The notes beneath the pieces were generated by a model that was given only the letters and a program-made list of their open reading frames with translations, was not told the origin of the DNA and made no database searches. A stretch of 64,000 nt of DNA, from NCBI GenBank assembly GCA_037447655.1, contig JBBHKE010000085.1, positions 147,356 to 211,355 on the forward strand, given 5' to 3'. The stretch comes from Zygnema cylindricum (Eukaryota; Streptophyta; Zygnematophyceae; Zygnematales; Zygnemataceae). The translations under genes were made by a program, and so were the position numbers. The first letter of the stretch is position 1, and each line of letters starts with the position of its first letter. This document shows positions 32,560 to 43,555 of this stretch, piece by piece.

Positions 32560-33610
32560 TGTTGTAATTTATAAATCTTTATTTTCAGTATTTAAGGGTA
32601 AAAATAACTTAGAATATTTTTCTAAGTAGTCTATGTAATACTTACCTTAATTAGCGTTACAGTAGCAAAAAGTACAGTAGAGTGTATTGTACTTTTACAG
32701 GGACACGTGTCGGCAAAAAGAATGTATACATGTTTTTTGGAGTGACGCTGACAGTCAGCCACACGCGTCACGCAATTGACGATTTAATTCACACGATCAG
32801 ACGCACGGGATCTGAACCTAGTATTCCGGAAATAAATGGTACAGTTCGACGGTACCTTCGTCAATTGAATATGTTCCAACGGACGCGATTCACCTTGGAC
32901 CACAAGGGTGATTCACGAGGGACAACAAACGTGATTTGCGTGGGACCACAAGTGACGAAGCACTCATGTGCTTCGTACTACACGACCACTTTCGGCTAGA
33001 CTTTAGCGACTATCTTTGACTAAGCATTCGAAACGTTTTGTGTACGGTTGGAACGTTTTGTGTACTGTTGGAACGTTTTGTGTACGGTTCAATATCTTGA
33101 AATATCTGAATAACATTGTTTTGTATTTTAGTGTAATAAAAAATAGTGTTCCATTAATCAAGTTTTTAGAAAGTAATAATTAGGGTTTTGAGGTACATTG
33201 ACGTATAGGTAGGATGCTTTATCGTTAGCCAAGATAATAACCATAGTAACGGTTACCCAAATTAGTATAGTTCAGTAGATACACAGTGTGAGTACATAAC
33301 TAAGGGCTTAGCCAATTTTGTATTATCCAGTATTGGGAATATGACTTTCTGAGGGCAGTTTTTTGGTAAACCTCTAGACATCATATCTTATGGTTTACCT
33401 AGTCATTTGGGCTTTAATTTTGGGAATTGTCAGTTTACTTTATTTTTTATCTTTCAGGCAAATTTGAGGCATTTTGGCTTCCTGATTTATATTTTGTGTC
33501 AGCTCAAAGTTGGCTGCTGCATAGGTACTTTGATAGTTTCTGATATTTTTCATGTCTACTTCCACTACTACTACTAGTCCTCCTCCTGCAATGGTGGTTG
33601 TCAACCAATA
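32560..33610 (+). repeat. B1 3' LTR
   Basis: Starts TGTTGTAATTTATAAATC. It carries three copies of the 22-bp unit found twice in the 5' LTR (33030-33090). Its end, GTCAACCAATA, has drifted from the usual CA. Confidence 0.9.
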
Positions 33611-34508
33611 GGAAAGAGAAGTAGCAAGATACTTCAAGAGAGGCAAGTGAACAACAAGGTAACTAAGATGTCACATTTTAGCAAACCATAGACTTACTCA
33701 GAGGTAATTAATAGTCCAGAAAGTAGTAGATGGGTGACAACCATTAATAATTAGATGGCTTCCATTATGGAAGCAAACACATGGTAATTGGTGGATTGTC
33801 CTCCGAACAGAAAGTCGATAGGATGTAAGTGGGTATTTAAGTTGAAGTTCAATCAAGATATCACCATCAAGCGATACAAGGCCAAATTAGTGGCAAAAGG
33901 GTTCCCACAGGGGGGAATCGATTATGAGGAGACCTTCGCTTCTGTTGTTAGATTTCCCTCAGTCCGGATTCTACTTAGTCTATCGGCGCGGAAGACATGG
34001 AAGTGCACCAGATGGACATCAAAACTGCTTTCTTACACAGGGAATTAGAAGAAGAGATCATGATACGAGAGCCAGAAGAATTTGTTGAGAAAGGAGAAGA
34101 AAGAAAGGTGTGCAGATTGATAAAGTCTCTTTTTGGACTAAAGCAAGCTCCACGCCAATGGAACAAGAAGCTGGACGAGTTTTTAACGAGTTTGGGATAT
34201 ATCCGAATCAGTTCAGATCATTTCATCTATCTATTTGAGTATGAGGAAGGTATAATTTTCATTGTTATCCATGTGGATGATTTGCGTGTTTTGAGTAAAT
34301 CAATGGTGAAAATAAATAGGCTGAAAATGCATCTAGATAGTAGATTTGAAATAAAGGACTAGGGAGAGACAAAGTACATTTTGGGAATTTAGATGGAAAG
34401 ATATAGAGAAAAAAATAATTAGACTAACACAAAAGGAACCAATAAGGAATATGCTTGAAAAATTTCACATGGATTAAGCCAATAGTTATAAAACTCCCAT
34501 GGACTTAA
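33611..34508 (+). pseudogene. A2 reverse transcriptase, first part
   Basis: Resumes A2 after B1: RSSKILQERQVNNKVTK, NRKSIGCKWVFKLKFN, YKAKLVAKGFPQ, a 1-bp loss near 33990 shifting the frame, then MDIKTAFLHRELEEEIMI, SLFGLKQAPRQWNKKLDEF and VDDLRVLSKS with H in place of the usual Y before VDD. Several stops (about 33597-33780, 34361, 34391). It ends at CCCATGGACTTAA, the target site of A3 (CTTAA, 34504-34508). Confidence 0.88.
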
Positions 34509-35554
34509 TGAAACTCTGAGACCTCCATAAGTCCTCAGAGTGGACAGCTTCCAAGAAGCCTCTAGGATAATCCTGACCCCTTTGTGTTTCAGCAAAAACA
34601 ACTGCCACCCTGGCAAACAAAAACTCTGAGCACCTGCACCCCTGTGAAGGCAAGACTCCCCTGAGTTGATAGCAAAAAGAATCTCTGAATTTGCTCCCCT
34701 GAGCAGTAAGTTTTGGAGGGTCAAAGTTGACCTTTTGTACAGAAGCTCTCTGAAGAGAAGGTCCTATCTTCTAATTTTTCTAAGTCCTATCTCTCTCATA
34801 GACTCTATCTATTGATGTACGGAACCAATCAGATTACAGTTCCGTATGCAAAAGTACAGCTGCCGGTGTACTTTATGTACGGACACTGTACGACATGGCC
34901 TAAATGTCCACACGTAGTATGTCCGAATTCGCTCCTTTAATCTTCGGAGATACCGCGCTCCAATGTAACATCGCCATGTGTCATCTGATGTGGCGATGCC
35001 CACAAACCTCCAAATTCCTTTTCCGCGATCTCGGCGCTAATTCCGGCCATCCGATTAAACTCGCATTTGATCGTAGCCGTAATAAATACATGCGCGGTAT
35101 TTGTTTCGCTTACGAAATCAATGCGGGGTATTGATTTCTTATCCGTACCGCAATTGGTAGTTTTACACTACCAGATCTATGTATCCCGTTAACAATTATA
35201 GTTAAATGATTTTTTCTATAAATTAATGTTTAATTAATTATCCTACTATATAATACGTAAGATTACTACCAGACCTAATGGCTAAGGCTACCGGCTATCT
35301 ACTGTGTGTCGGCCTGCAATTACCAGGATCAAATCCAGTGGCCGGCATATACCTTTTAGTAAATAATCCCCTAACTAATATAAATTTCCCGTAAACCTCA
35401 GGATAGCCTAGGTAGCCATGGCTCTAGCTTCCTCTCCAATTTCTCAGTGACTGCGACAAGTTTGGAGTTGGAGAGAGAAGTTAGAGGTAGACTGCCTCAG
35501 CTTCTTTATTTCTATTCAGACCTAGAAAATACTTTAAAACCATTAATTTCTACA
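34509..35554 (-). repeat. A3 3' LTR
   Basis: On the plus strand TGAAACTCTGAG to TTAATTTCTACA. Element-strand end is TTATGGAGGTCTCAGAGTTTCA, so it has an ATG 20 nt before the end, which the 5' LTR lacks. Confidence 0.93.
35269..35347 (+). other. tRNA-like block antisense in A3 3' LTR
   Basis: Plus-strand TAATGGCTAAGGCTACCGG (A-box-like) and GGATCAAATCC (B-box-like, 35326-35336) 47 nt apart; transcription would oppose the element. Confidence 0.6.
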
Positions 35555-35584
35555 CTCCCCTTATTTTCTAGTCAATCTTTAATT

Positions 35585-36640
35585 TCAAACCACACTCCTC
35601 CCTGCAGAAATTAGCTTAGGGGAAGGCACAGGTTTGGTCATCATATCTGCAACCATCTCACTATCTGGTCGGTACTCTAAACTGATTATTTTATTTTCTA
35701 CTTTCTCTCTAACAAAGCTGAGTCCAATGTGATTTTGTTTGGCTTTAAAATGATGTTTAGGATTGGTAGAAACAGCAATTGCTATCTGATTATCACAAAA
35801 TATATTCTGCACACCACTCTTAAGATGACCAAGTTCACCAAGCAAAGACTTGACCCACATCAATTCTTTTACAGCAAAGCAAGAGGCCATATACTCAGCC
35901 TCCATGGTGGACTGAGCAATAACCTTTTGTTGTTTGCTACTCCAACAGCAAGCCCCATCACCCACATATAATACATATCCAAAAGTGCATCTCCTCATCA
36001 GAGCATCACCATAACTATCAACACTCTAAGTAGTGATGTCAGTATTCTCCCCACCCAAATGCAACCATAGATCCCTAGTTCCTATCAAGTATCTAAAGAC
36101 TCTCTTAGCTGCCTCCCAATCCTTCTTAGTGGGAGGATTTAGACTTCTACTCAGCACTCCTACAGCTGCAGCTAAATCCGGCCGGGTACAATTCATAAAA
36201 TAGATTAGACTTCCCACTACTTGCTTGTAGGGAATAGTCTGCATGAACTTCTGTTCTTCAGGAGATAATTCCTCGTCTAAGACTATGACTCCTTCTTCCT
36301 CACTCCCCTCACTTCCCTTCTTCAATTCCATTAGAGTTGTACAACTATTAGCTTTATCCATTTGAAAATTTTCAAGCATGTTCCCCATTGCTTCCTTTTG
36401 AGTCAATCTTATAATTTTTCTTTTTCGGTCTCTCTCTACTTCAATTCTCAAAATATATTTTGCTTCCCCCATATCCTTCATTTCAAATCTCCCCTTAAGA
36501 TCGGTTTTCAGTTTATTAACTTTTTCCATTGATTTACTTAAAACAAGCAAATCATCAACATAAATTTCAATAAATATAAAACCATCCTCATCTTCGAAAA
36601 CATAGATTGAGTGATCTGAGCTGATCCGGATATATCCCAA
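35585..36640 (-). pseudogene. A3 reverse transcriptase C-part and RNase H
   Basis: Two frames separated by a stop at about 36023. First, GYIRISSDHSIYVFEDEDGF with YVDDLLVLSKS, MKDMGEAKYIL and MNCTRPDLAAAVGVLSRSL. Then the RNase H C-half: MRRCTFGYVLYVGDGACCWS, STMEAEYMASC, FCDNQIAIAV and DMMTKPVPSPKL. The region of the first RNase H aspartate is damaged around the stop. Confidence 0.9.
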
Positions 36641-37256
36641 ACCGGTAAGAAACTCATCAAGCTTCTTATTCCATTGTCGAGGCGCCTATTTCAAACCATA
36701 AAGAGATTTAATCAGCCGGCATACCTTACTCTTTTCTCCTTCCTCCACAAACCCTTCGGGCTGTCGCATGAAGATCTCCTCATCCAATTCTCCATGCAAA
36801 AAGGCTGTTTTGATGTCCATCTGGTGCACTTCCATGTCTTCCGCTGCTGCCAGGCTGAGAAGTATGCGGACGGAGGGAAATCTGACCACCGGGGCAAAGG
36901 TTTCCTCATAATCAATTTCCTCCTTTTGTGTAAATCCCTTTGCCACTAATCTGGCATTGAAGCGCTCGATTGTGTTATCTGGGTTCAGTTTTAATTTGAA
37001 AACCCACTTACAACCGATTGGTTTTCAGTTAGGTGGACAATCCACCAGCTCCCAAGTATCAGCTGCCATAATTGAGGCCATCTCCTCCTTGATGGTTGTC
37101 TTCCACCGGTTTCTTTCTAGAAAAGTCATCGCCTCTCCATAAATCTGAGGTTCATCTTGATGAGATAGTTTGTTACCTTATTATTAACCTGTTTTTCTAG
37201 CAATCTTTTGCTACTTCTCCTTCCCCCTCAAAATCTAAGGCCGGAAAAGATCGTTC
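36641..37256 (-). pseudogene. A3 reverse transcriptase N-part
   Basis: [38 protein letters not shown], and PEGFVEEGEKSKVCRLIK before a stop at about 36688 that replaces the residue after SLYGLK. Upstream, the WVFKLKLNPDNTIERF segment is readable with a frame change near 36950 and a stop near 37028. Confidence 0.88.
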
Positions 37257-38126
37257 TCATGGATTCTTTTGAACAATCTCGGCTTCTCCCCTATCCCTTG
37301 ATTCCGAATCAATTTCCACAACGTCTTCCGCTTCGGGTAGAGTTGTCACTGTAGTTTTCGCAGTCGAGTCCTTTTTGGTCTGATTTTTACCCGCAAGAAT
37401 GTCATCTTCTCTAAAACCTGGATAGTTAGGAAGCTCAACGTCATCCGAATTTTCTGACTCGAATCTGATTTTTACTGACTTTGTATACTTGAAGGGATCC
37501 ACAGACTTTCCTTCATCTATAACAACTAGATGTTTTACTAAGATTATATCTTCCCTTTTTAGATCATAATATATATATCCTTTAACATCCTCATCATATC
37601 CTAATAAGTATCCCGATTTTCCTTTAGGATCTAGCTTCCAATTAGACCGATCTGTATTTAGACTGGATACTTGACTGCCGAAAACCTTTAAGTGAGATAT
37701 GTCTGGTTTCCGGCCTGGCCATCTCTCATAAGGTGTTTGATCTTTTATAGCTGAAGTAAAAACTCTATTTTTGAGATAATTAGCACAGTTCATTACTTCT
37801 GCCCAAAATCCTTTTCCTATCTTTTTATCTGACAACATACTTCTAGCACAATCACTTAGTGTTCTATTTAACCTTTCAGCTACCCCATTCTGTTCCGGAT
37901 TTTCTGGTACTGTCTTTTGGTGTTGGATCCCATCTTCCCTCAAAAAATCCTCAAACTGGTTAGAATTATACTCTCCACCATTGTCACTCCTTACTCTCTT
38001 GATTAGAGTTTCATGGAGTGTTTCCCTCCATGTTTTATATTGTCTAAAACAATCCTCAACTTCTGACTTGTTTCTCAAAAAATATACCCGGGAATACCGA
38101 GACCAATCATCAGTTATAGTCATCAT
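37257..38126 (-). pseudogene. A3 integrase core and C-terminus
   Basis: 289 open codons: MMTITDDWSRYSRVYFL, KRVRSDNGGEYNSNQFEDF, PEQNGVAERLNRTLSDCARS, YERWPGRKPDISHLKVFG, YLLGYDEDVKGY, then an acidic linker. It is separated from the N-terminal part by one extra C in a C8 run at 38136-38143 (A4 has C7), a +1 frameshift. Confidence 0.92.
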
Positions 38127-38637
38127 AAATCTCTTCCCCCCCCGGTGAGGGCACTCTAGCCGGTCCCCAAATATCTGTGTGTACTAAATCTATAACTTTT
38201 TCTCCCTTATAGGTGGTTGTTTTAGGAAAGGGTAATCTGTGTGCTTTACCTTGAGCACACCCACTACAATCACTTATATCATCACTCTCACTGAACTGAA
38301 TCCCTTCTACCACTCCCATCTTTTTCATCTCTCTTAACTTATCTAGATTCACATGCCCAAGCCTCTTATGCCACATCATAATATCATGAACACCAGCATA
38401 ATAAAGTTTCTTTATTTCATTACTTAAGATCAGCCTAAACATCCCATGGCTACCTTTCTCAGCAATGAAATAGACATCCTCCTCAAAACTAGCAGTAAAG
38501 ACTCCTTCCCTAGTGCTAGTGAAAAAACCCTTATCATCTAATACAGATGTAGAGATAAGGTTTTTGTTCAGCTCCGGAATAAACAATACATCGGAGAATG
38601 TTAATATGGATGTCTTTCCTTCTACTAACACTTTCAA
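38110..38637 (-). pseudogene. A3 protease end and integrase N-terminus
   Basis: VLVEGKTSILTFSDVLFIPE, then ELNKNLISTSVLDDKGF, MWHKRLGHVNLDKLREMKK, CSGCAQGKAHRLPFPKT and LVHTDIWGPARVPSPGG. The zinc-binding HHCC domain and the first catalytic Asp of integrase are intact. The frame ends at the C8 homopolymer. Confidence 0.92.
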
Positions 38638-38639
38638 AT

Positions 38640-39902
38640 CTACGATCCTATAAGAGTAGTGGTGACTATCCTCTCATCCCCGTACTCTATCTCTACGGTG
38701 GGAATCTTTCTTATCGTAGTGAACAGGTGCCTATCCTTACACATGTGCATTGAGGCACCTGAATCTATAATCCAGCCTGCTTCACCTTTCAATCCACCGT
38801 AAGCACATTTCTGCCTTCGTGGAATTTCAACCTCAGTTTTCGCCTCCAACTCCTCATCCAAAAGGAGCTCATCGTCCTCGTCCTCGGATTCCACCTCAAG
38901 TACCTGTGTGACAAGGGCCTTTTTCTTTCCTCTCGGGGTACCACCTGTCTGCCCCTCCTTTAACCGAAGCTCGGTTAGCTTAGTGCACTCTGCCATAGAG
39001 TGCCCCAGTTTCTTACAAAAATGACATAAACCTTTGGGAGCCCTTAGTTCGAACTCGTCAACCTGTTTTTTCTGCTCCCTACCCACATAGTTTCCGACTG
39101 GTTTCCGGGAATCCTTGTTCCTCCAATCGGTCGTTGTTGCCAAGGCTTGGCCACTCTTTCCTCTCCTTCAGATCTTAATCGTATTCTCTCGAACGAGAAT
39201 CATCCCTACCACTGAGTTCTATATCCACCTTGAGTCAAGCAAGTCCTGCACACGGTTGACTATGTTCTCGAACTCATCAGGTAACTTCATCAATAAACAG
39301 TTAACCTTTTCTTTTTCACTAAAAACTTTCCCGCACTCTCTAGCTCCATGAAGAGTGTAGCAAGCTCATTGCAAAAATCCAACATATTTCCCCCTTTGTA
39401 TACATACTCCTTAACTTTCTGATCAGCCAACTGTTGTTGCTGAATCGTACCACTTCGGTACATCTCTATGAGAGCCATCTAAAGATCGGATGCCCTTTCT
39501 ACCTGCAAATGAGGACATGCAAGTCCTTGAGTGAGATGGCGTAGGATGAAGTGCTTTGCCGCCATATTGTTGAAGTCCCAGGTTTCAGTATCATTCTCCT
39601 CGTTTCTCGGAATAGGTGACATGAATGCTAAACCAATTGCTATTGGTGTGGTCGCCTTTTTCTCCTTTCCTTTGTCCACCACCTCTGCTTCCTTTGTTTC
39701 CTCCGCTGAAGGTGAATCCTCTTTCCTGGTGAATCTGCTTCCTCTAAACCCTGGAGGAATTCCAAGACTTGATTGACGCCCCAATCGTCCACTCACTATC
39801 CCCCAAAACCTTTTTTCGCATAGAGCTCCTATCATCATAATTTCTCAGTATATGAAGCCAACTCCATTAAAGATTGGTACCCTAGATGGTGGGCCCATAA
39901 CC
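38640..39902 (-). pseudogene. A3 gag and protease start
   Basis: Gag opens at the primer-binding site and runs through ALCEKRFWGIVSGRL, NDTETWDFNNMAAKHFIL, a stop near 39480, QQQLADQKVKEYVYKGGNML, and frame changes near 39290 and 39150. The zinc knuckle CHFCKKLGHSMAEC, an acidic stretch (ESEDEDDELLLDEELEAK) and the protease motif GWIIDSGASMHMC follow. A stop at about 38640 ends the frame. Confidence 0.9.
39891..39902 (-). other. A3 primer-binding site
   Basis: Element strand GGTTATGGGCCCACCATC; the first 16 bases match the complement of plant initiator tRNA-Met from the anticodon loop into its 5' stem. Confidence 0.85.
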
Positions 39903-40948
39903 TGAAACTCTGAGACCTCCAAAAGTCCTCAGAGTGGACAGCTTCCAAGAAACCTCAAAGATAATCCTGACCCGTTTGTTTTTAAGCAAAAATAACTGCC
40001 ACCCTGGCATACAAATAGTCTGACCTTCTGCACCTCGTGAAGGCAAGACTCCCCTGAGTCGATAGCAAAAAGAATCTCTGAATTTGCTCCCCTGAGCAGT
40101 AAGTTATGGAGGGTTAAAGTTGACCTTTTGTACAGAAGCTCTATGGAGAGAGGGTCCTATCTTCTAATTTTTCTAAGTCCTATCTCTCTCACAGACTCTA
40201 TCTATTGATGTACGGAACCAATCACAATAGAGTTCCGTACACAAAAGTTTAGTTGCCGCTGTACTTTATGTATGAACATTGTACGACATGGCCTAAATGT
40301 CCACACGTGGAATGTACGGATTCGCTCCTTCAATCCTCGGAGATGCCGCGCTCCAATGTAACATCGCCACGTGTCATCGGATGTGGCAATGCCCACAAAC
40401 CGCCGAATTTGGCTTTCGCGATCTCGGCGCTAATTCCGGCCGTCCGATTAAACTCGCATTTGATCGTAGCCGTAATAAATACATGCGCGGTATTTGTTTC
40501 GCTTACGAAATCAATGCGCGGTATTGATTGCTTATCCGTACCGCAATTCGTACTTTTACACTACCATATCTATGTATCCCGTTAACTGTTATAGTTAAAT
40601 GATTTATCCCACGTGTACATGTATAAATAATTATTGTACTATATATTTTTTAAGACTACTTCTAGACTTAACGGTTAAGGCTACCGGCTATCTACTGTCT
40701 GTCGGCCGGCAGGTACCAGGATCAAATCCTGTCGTCGGCACATACCTTTTAGTAATTAATCCCCTAACCAATACAAATTTCCCGTAAACCTCAGGATAGC
40801 CTAGGTAGCCATGGCTCTAGCTTCCTCTCGAATTTCTCAGTGACTTCGACAAGTTTGAGAGTTGGAGAGAGAAGTTAGAGGTAGCCTGCCTCGGCTTCTT
40901 TATTTCTATTCAGACCTAGAAAATACTTAAAAACCATTAATTTCTACA
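39903..40948 (-). repeat. A3 5' LTR
   Basis: TGAAACTCTGAG to TTAATTTCTACA on the plus strand. The triplet 20 nt before the end is TTG, not ATG. Shares three or four base variants with the 5' LTR of A4. Confidence 0.93.
40662..40742 (+). other. tRNA-like block antisense in A3 5' LTR
   Basis: Plus-strand CTTAACGGTTAAGGCTACCGG and CAGGATCAAATCCTG (B-box 40719-40729). Confidence 0.6.
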
Positions 40949-41089
40949 GCCATGGCACTAGCTTCCTCTCCAATTTCTTAGTGACTCCGAAAAGTTTGAG
41001 AGTTGGAGAGAGAAGTTAGAGGTAGACAACCTCGGCTTCTTTATTTCTATTCATACCTAGAAAATAGTTTAAAACCATTAATTTCTACA
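40949..41089 (-). repeat. duplicated outer 141 bp of A3 5' LTR
   Basis: 40808-40948 (from GCCATGGCTCTAGC to TTTCTACA) is repeated with substitutions at 40949-41089, still followed by the exact target duplication. Confidence 0.9.
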
Positions 41090-41837
41090 CTTAAAAAAGG
41101 GAAATGAGGGGAGCTCAGAAGAGGGAGTCTTGATCTTGGTTAATGAGTTAGGACCTGAGGAAAGCAAGTTCATGCAAACTATTCCGTACAGACAGGTTGT
41201 CGGTAGTTTGATTTTTTTCATGAACTATACTCGTCTCGATATAGCAGCACCTGTGGGGGCATTAAGTAAGAGGCTGAATGATCCTAGGAAGAAAGATTGG
41301 GAAGCGGCCAAAAAGGTCATGCGGTACTTGATAGGAATAAGAGATCTGTGGTTGCATTTGGGAGGGGATAATACTTTCTTCATCACTTCGAGTGATGCCA
41401 GTTATGGGAATGCTCCGATGAGGAGGTGTACTTCAGGGTATATGTTGTATGTTGGGAATGGGGCTTGCTATTGGAGCAGCAACCAACAAAAGGTGATTGT
41501 TTAGTCCACCATAGAGGCTGAGTATATGGCCTCTTTTTCGGCTGTGAAAGAATTAATGTTGGTAAAATCTTTGCTTCAATAACTTGGATGCATGAAGAGT
41601 GGAATACAAAAAATATTTTGTGATAATCAAGTTGCGATTGCAATTGCAGCAAACCCTAAGCATCACTTTAAAGCAAAACATATGGATAATTGTTTGAGCT
41701 TTGTAAGAGAGAAGGTTGAGAATAAAATAATTAGTTTGGAATATAGACCGGACAGAGAGATGGTAGCAGATATGATGACTAAGCCGGTTCTTTTTCCGAA
41801 ATTGATATTATGTAAGGAGAAGTGTGGACTGAAAGAA
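41090..41837 (+). pseudogene. A2 RNase H
   Basis: Continues A2 beyond A3: ELGPEESKFMQTIPYRQVVG, MNYTRLDIAAPVGALSKRL, SDASYGNAPMRRCTSGYM, stop near 41502, then FCDNQVAIAIAANPKHHFKA and DMMTKPVLFPKL. Sense of A2 confirmed by collinearity with A1. Confidence 0.88.
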
Positions 41838-43021
41838 ATGATATTTTATTGTCTATTTTCTTTAGACAGTCTATGGTCATGCTCCTATTCTTATACTTGT
41901 CATAGTCAATGAGATTTTGCAGGCAGCCATGGCTGCCTCAGGTAGATGAGAAGACTAAACCTCTCCAAAATTTTAGACTGCCAAAGACGGGAATTGATCA
42001 TGTGACCTGCCAGTTACCGCCGTACGGATTAGCCATCCACCTTAACCGGTAGATATTGAAATTTCCATGCATGTATTGTACTTGATAAATATTCAAATAG
42101 TTACGCAACGATAATTTCATTTAACAACTAACAAAACTACACGGACATGGAAAACGCAATACAGTATGAAATACTGTACCGCACGAAATTATGAAACGAC
42201 ATTTAATTTAAACGGACGAAATTAAATGTCTTTCGCGTTTGACGGTTCACCGCGGAGCCGAATTTTAATGGTCAACACGCAACGACAACCGTTGAAATTC
42301 TGCGGTCAAACATAGGAAGAATTTCAACCGTCAATGTTATTCGGCCCGCTTTCAGGATCGAACAGCCGACATCAATCGCAAAAATACAAACGGACGGCAC
42401 GCGGGAGTGCTAGCATGCCACGCGGAATTTTTTGGTCGTACTTCGTCAAACAACACATGGCATCATTCTATTGGTTTTCGGAAAAGGAAAAAGATAGAAC
42501 GGCGACGACTTACCTGCCACGTGGCAGACTGTGAGTGATGCCATGTATTTCCGTACATAAAATACGACGGCTGCCGTACTTTCTATGTACATTATGTAGT
42601 GTATTACATTTTGATTGGTCTAGAAGTTTAAGAGTAGTTTCTTAGAACTTAAACATTTTTTAAAAAGTCCTCTCTTTCCCAGAGTCATTCTGTATAAATT
42701 TGGTGTGTTTGAATAACTATAACTTAATGGAGTAGTTTCTTAGAACTTAGACATTTTTTAAAAATTCCTCTCTCTCCCAGGGGCAGTTTGTATAATTTGG
42801 TGTGCTTGAACAACCATAACTTAATGATCAGGTGAGCAAATTTAGTGATTTTTTTTACAGCGGACTCAAGGGAGTCCGTGCTACAAAAGGGTGAAGCCAG
42901 TCAGAGTTTTTCCTTGCCAGGGTGTCACTTATTCATTGTCAAATTCAGTAATGCTAATATTATCCTAGAGGCTTCATATAAGCTGGACATTCTGTGTAAC
43001 AATGGAGGTCACAGAATTACA
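41838..43021 (+). repeat. A2 3' LTR, start deleted
   Basis: Joins the RNase H end at TGATATTTTAT, about 15 bases into the normal LTR, with the polypurine tract lost. Ends GGTCACAGAATTACA with the ATG at 43002, 20 nt before the end. A duplicated stretch (GTAGTTTCTTAGAACTTA...CCTCTCT) occurs near 42630-42790. Confidence 0.85.
41988..42055 (-). other. tRNA-like block antisense in A2 3' LTR, decayed
   Basis: Minus-strand CTACCGGTTAAGGTGGATGG retains the A-box-like part; the B-box part (TGATCAATTCC) is degraded. Confidence 0.45.
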
Positions 43022-43451
43022 GCAAGCGTCCAACCGACTGTTGATCAAGTGGCCATGTCACTTGAGGTCGTACAAAGTGATGAGTCATTTTGTGGTCCCA
43101 CACGAATCGCGTCCGTTGACACGATTCACATCTACAGTCGTGGTTGAATATTGTAACACAATTTTCCCAGATAACTGGTATAGTCTCCGTCCATCTGATC
43201 TCAACAATGTACGTTCAATGTATAACGCGTGTAAAAGTGTGTCGACCCTTTTCTGTAAAACCTGTACGATGTTTATTTGTTGACACGTGTCTTGCAAAAG
43301 TACAACACACTCAAGGTGTTTTTGCTACTATCATACTAAATGAGGTAAGTAATGAGGTAAGTATTATAACTTGCTCAGACAAAAATTTTCTAAGTCCTTG
43401 GTCTCTCCTCACAGCTCTGATTACTAAGTATTAAGATTTCTAATTTCAACA
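43022..43451 (-). repeat. truncated antisense LTR related to B1 LTR
   Basis: On the minus strand it starts TGTTGAAATTAGAAATC. It shares with the B1 LTR the CTAAGT...GTAAGTATTA region, GTAGCAAAA, GTACTTTTGCAAGACACGTGTC and a later segment with CCGTTGG/CCACAAA. It lies against the A2 LTR end at 43021 and inside the RT of A5 on the other side. Confidence 0.65.
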
Positions 43452-43555
43452 AAGTCCATATAAGGACTATATAAGTATGCGGGCTTTGCTCTCCTCACCT
43501 TCCTCTACAAATCCTTTTCGTTTCAGCATGAAGATTTTTTCCTCTAGTTCATCAT
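43452..43555 (-). pseudogene. A5 reverse transcriptase fragment
   Basis: Minus-strand reading DELEEKIFM, GFVEEGEESKA, stop, SLYGL is the RT region right after the TAFLN segment at 55701-55760. The two halves meet at the duplicated pentamer CATCA. Confidence 0.85.

Larger units (their letters stand above)
22507..33610 (+). mobile_element. Ty1/copia element B1 inserted in A2
   Basis: LTRs at 22507-23515 and 32560-33610. The target duplication is GGAAG (22502-22506) against GGAAA (33611-33615), one change. The internal region encodes gag, protease, integrase, RT and RNase H but is split at 24604 by B2. Without B2 the element is about 6.2 kb, a normal copia size. Many stops make it inactive. Confidence 0.93.
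34509..41089 (-). mobile_element. Ty1/copia element A3 inserted in A2
   Basis: A full-length minus-strand element. Its 3' LTR is 34509-35554 and its 5' LTR is 39903-40948, with the last 141 bp duplicated to 41089. The target duplication CTTAA is exact (34504-34508, 41090-41094). Gag, protease, integrase, RT and RNase H can all be followed. The inner sequence is very close to A4, with few stops, so it is a relatively young family. Confidence 0.94.
22069..43021 (+). mobile_element. Ty1/copia element A2, host of two nested insertions
   Basis: Three blocks collinear with A1 belong to one element: 22069-22506 (integrase/RT linker), 33611-34508 (RT) and 41090-43021 (RNase H plus 3' LTR). B1 separates the first two and A3 separates the last two, each with a 5-bp target duplication. 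The left end is truncated. A deletion of about 39 bp removed the polypurine tract and the LTR start at about 41837. Confidence 0.88.

Noticed and set aside
35269-35347. Functional tRNA gene
   Set aside because: A- and B-box-like parts are present, but there is no pairing acceptor stem and no clear anticodon arm, and it recurs at the same LTR position in every element.
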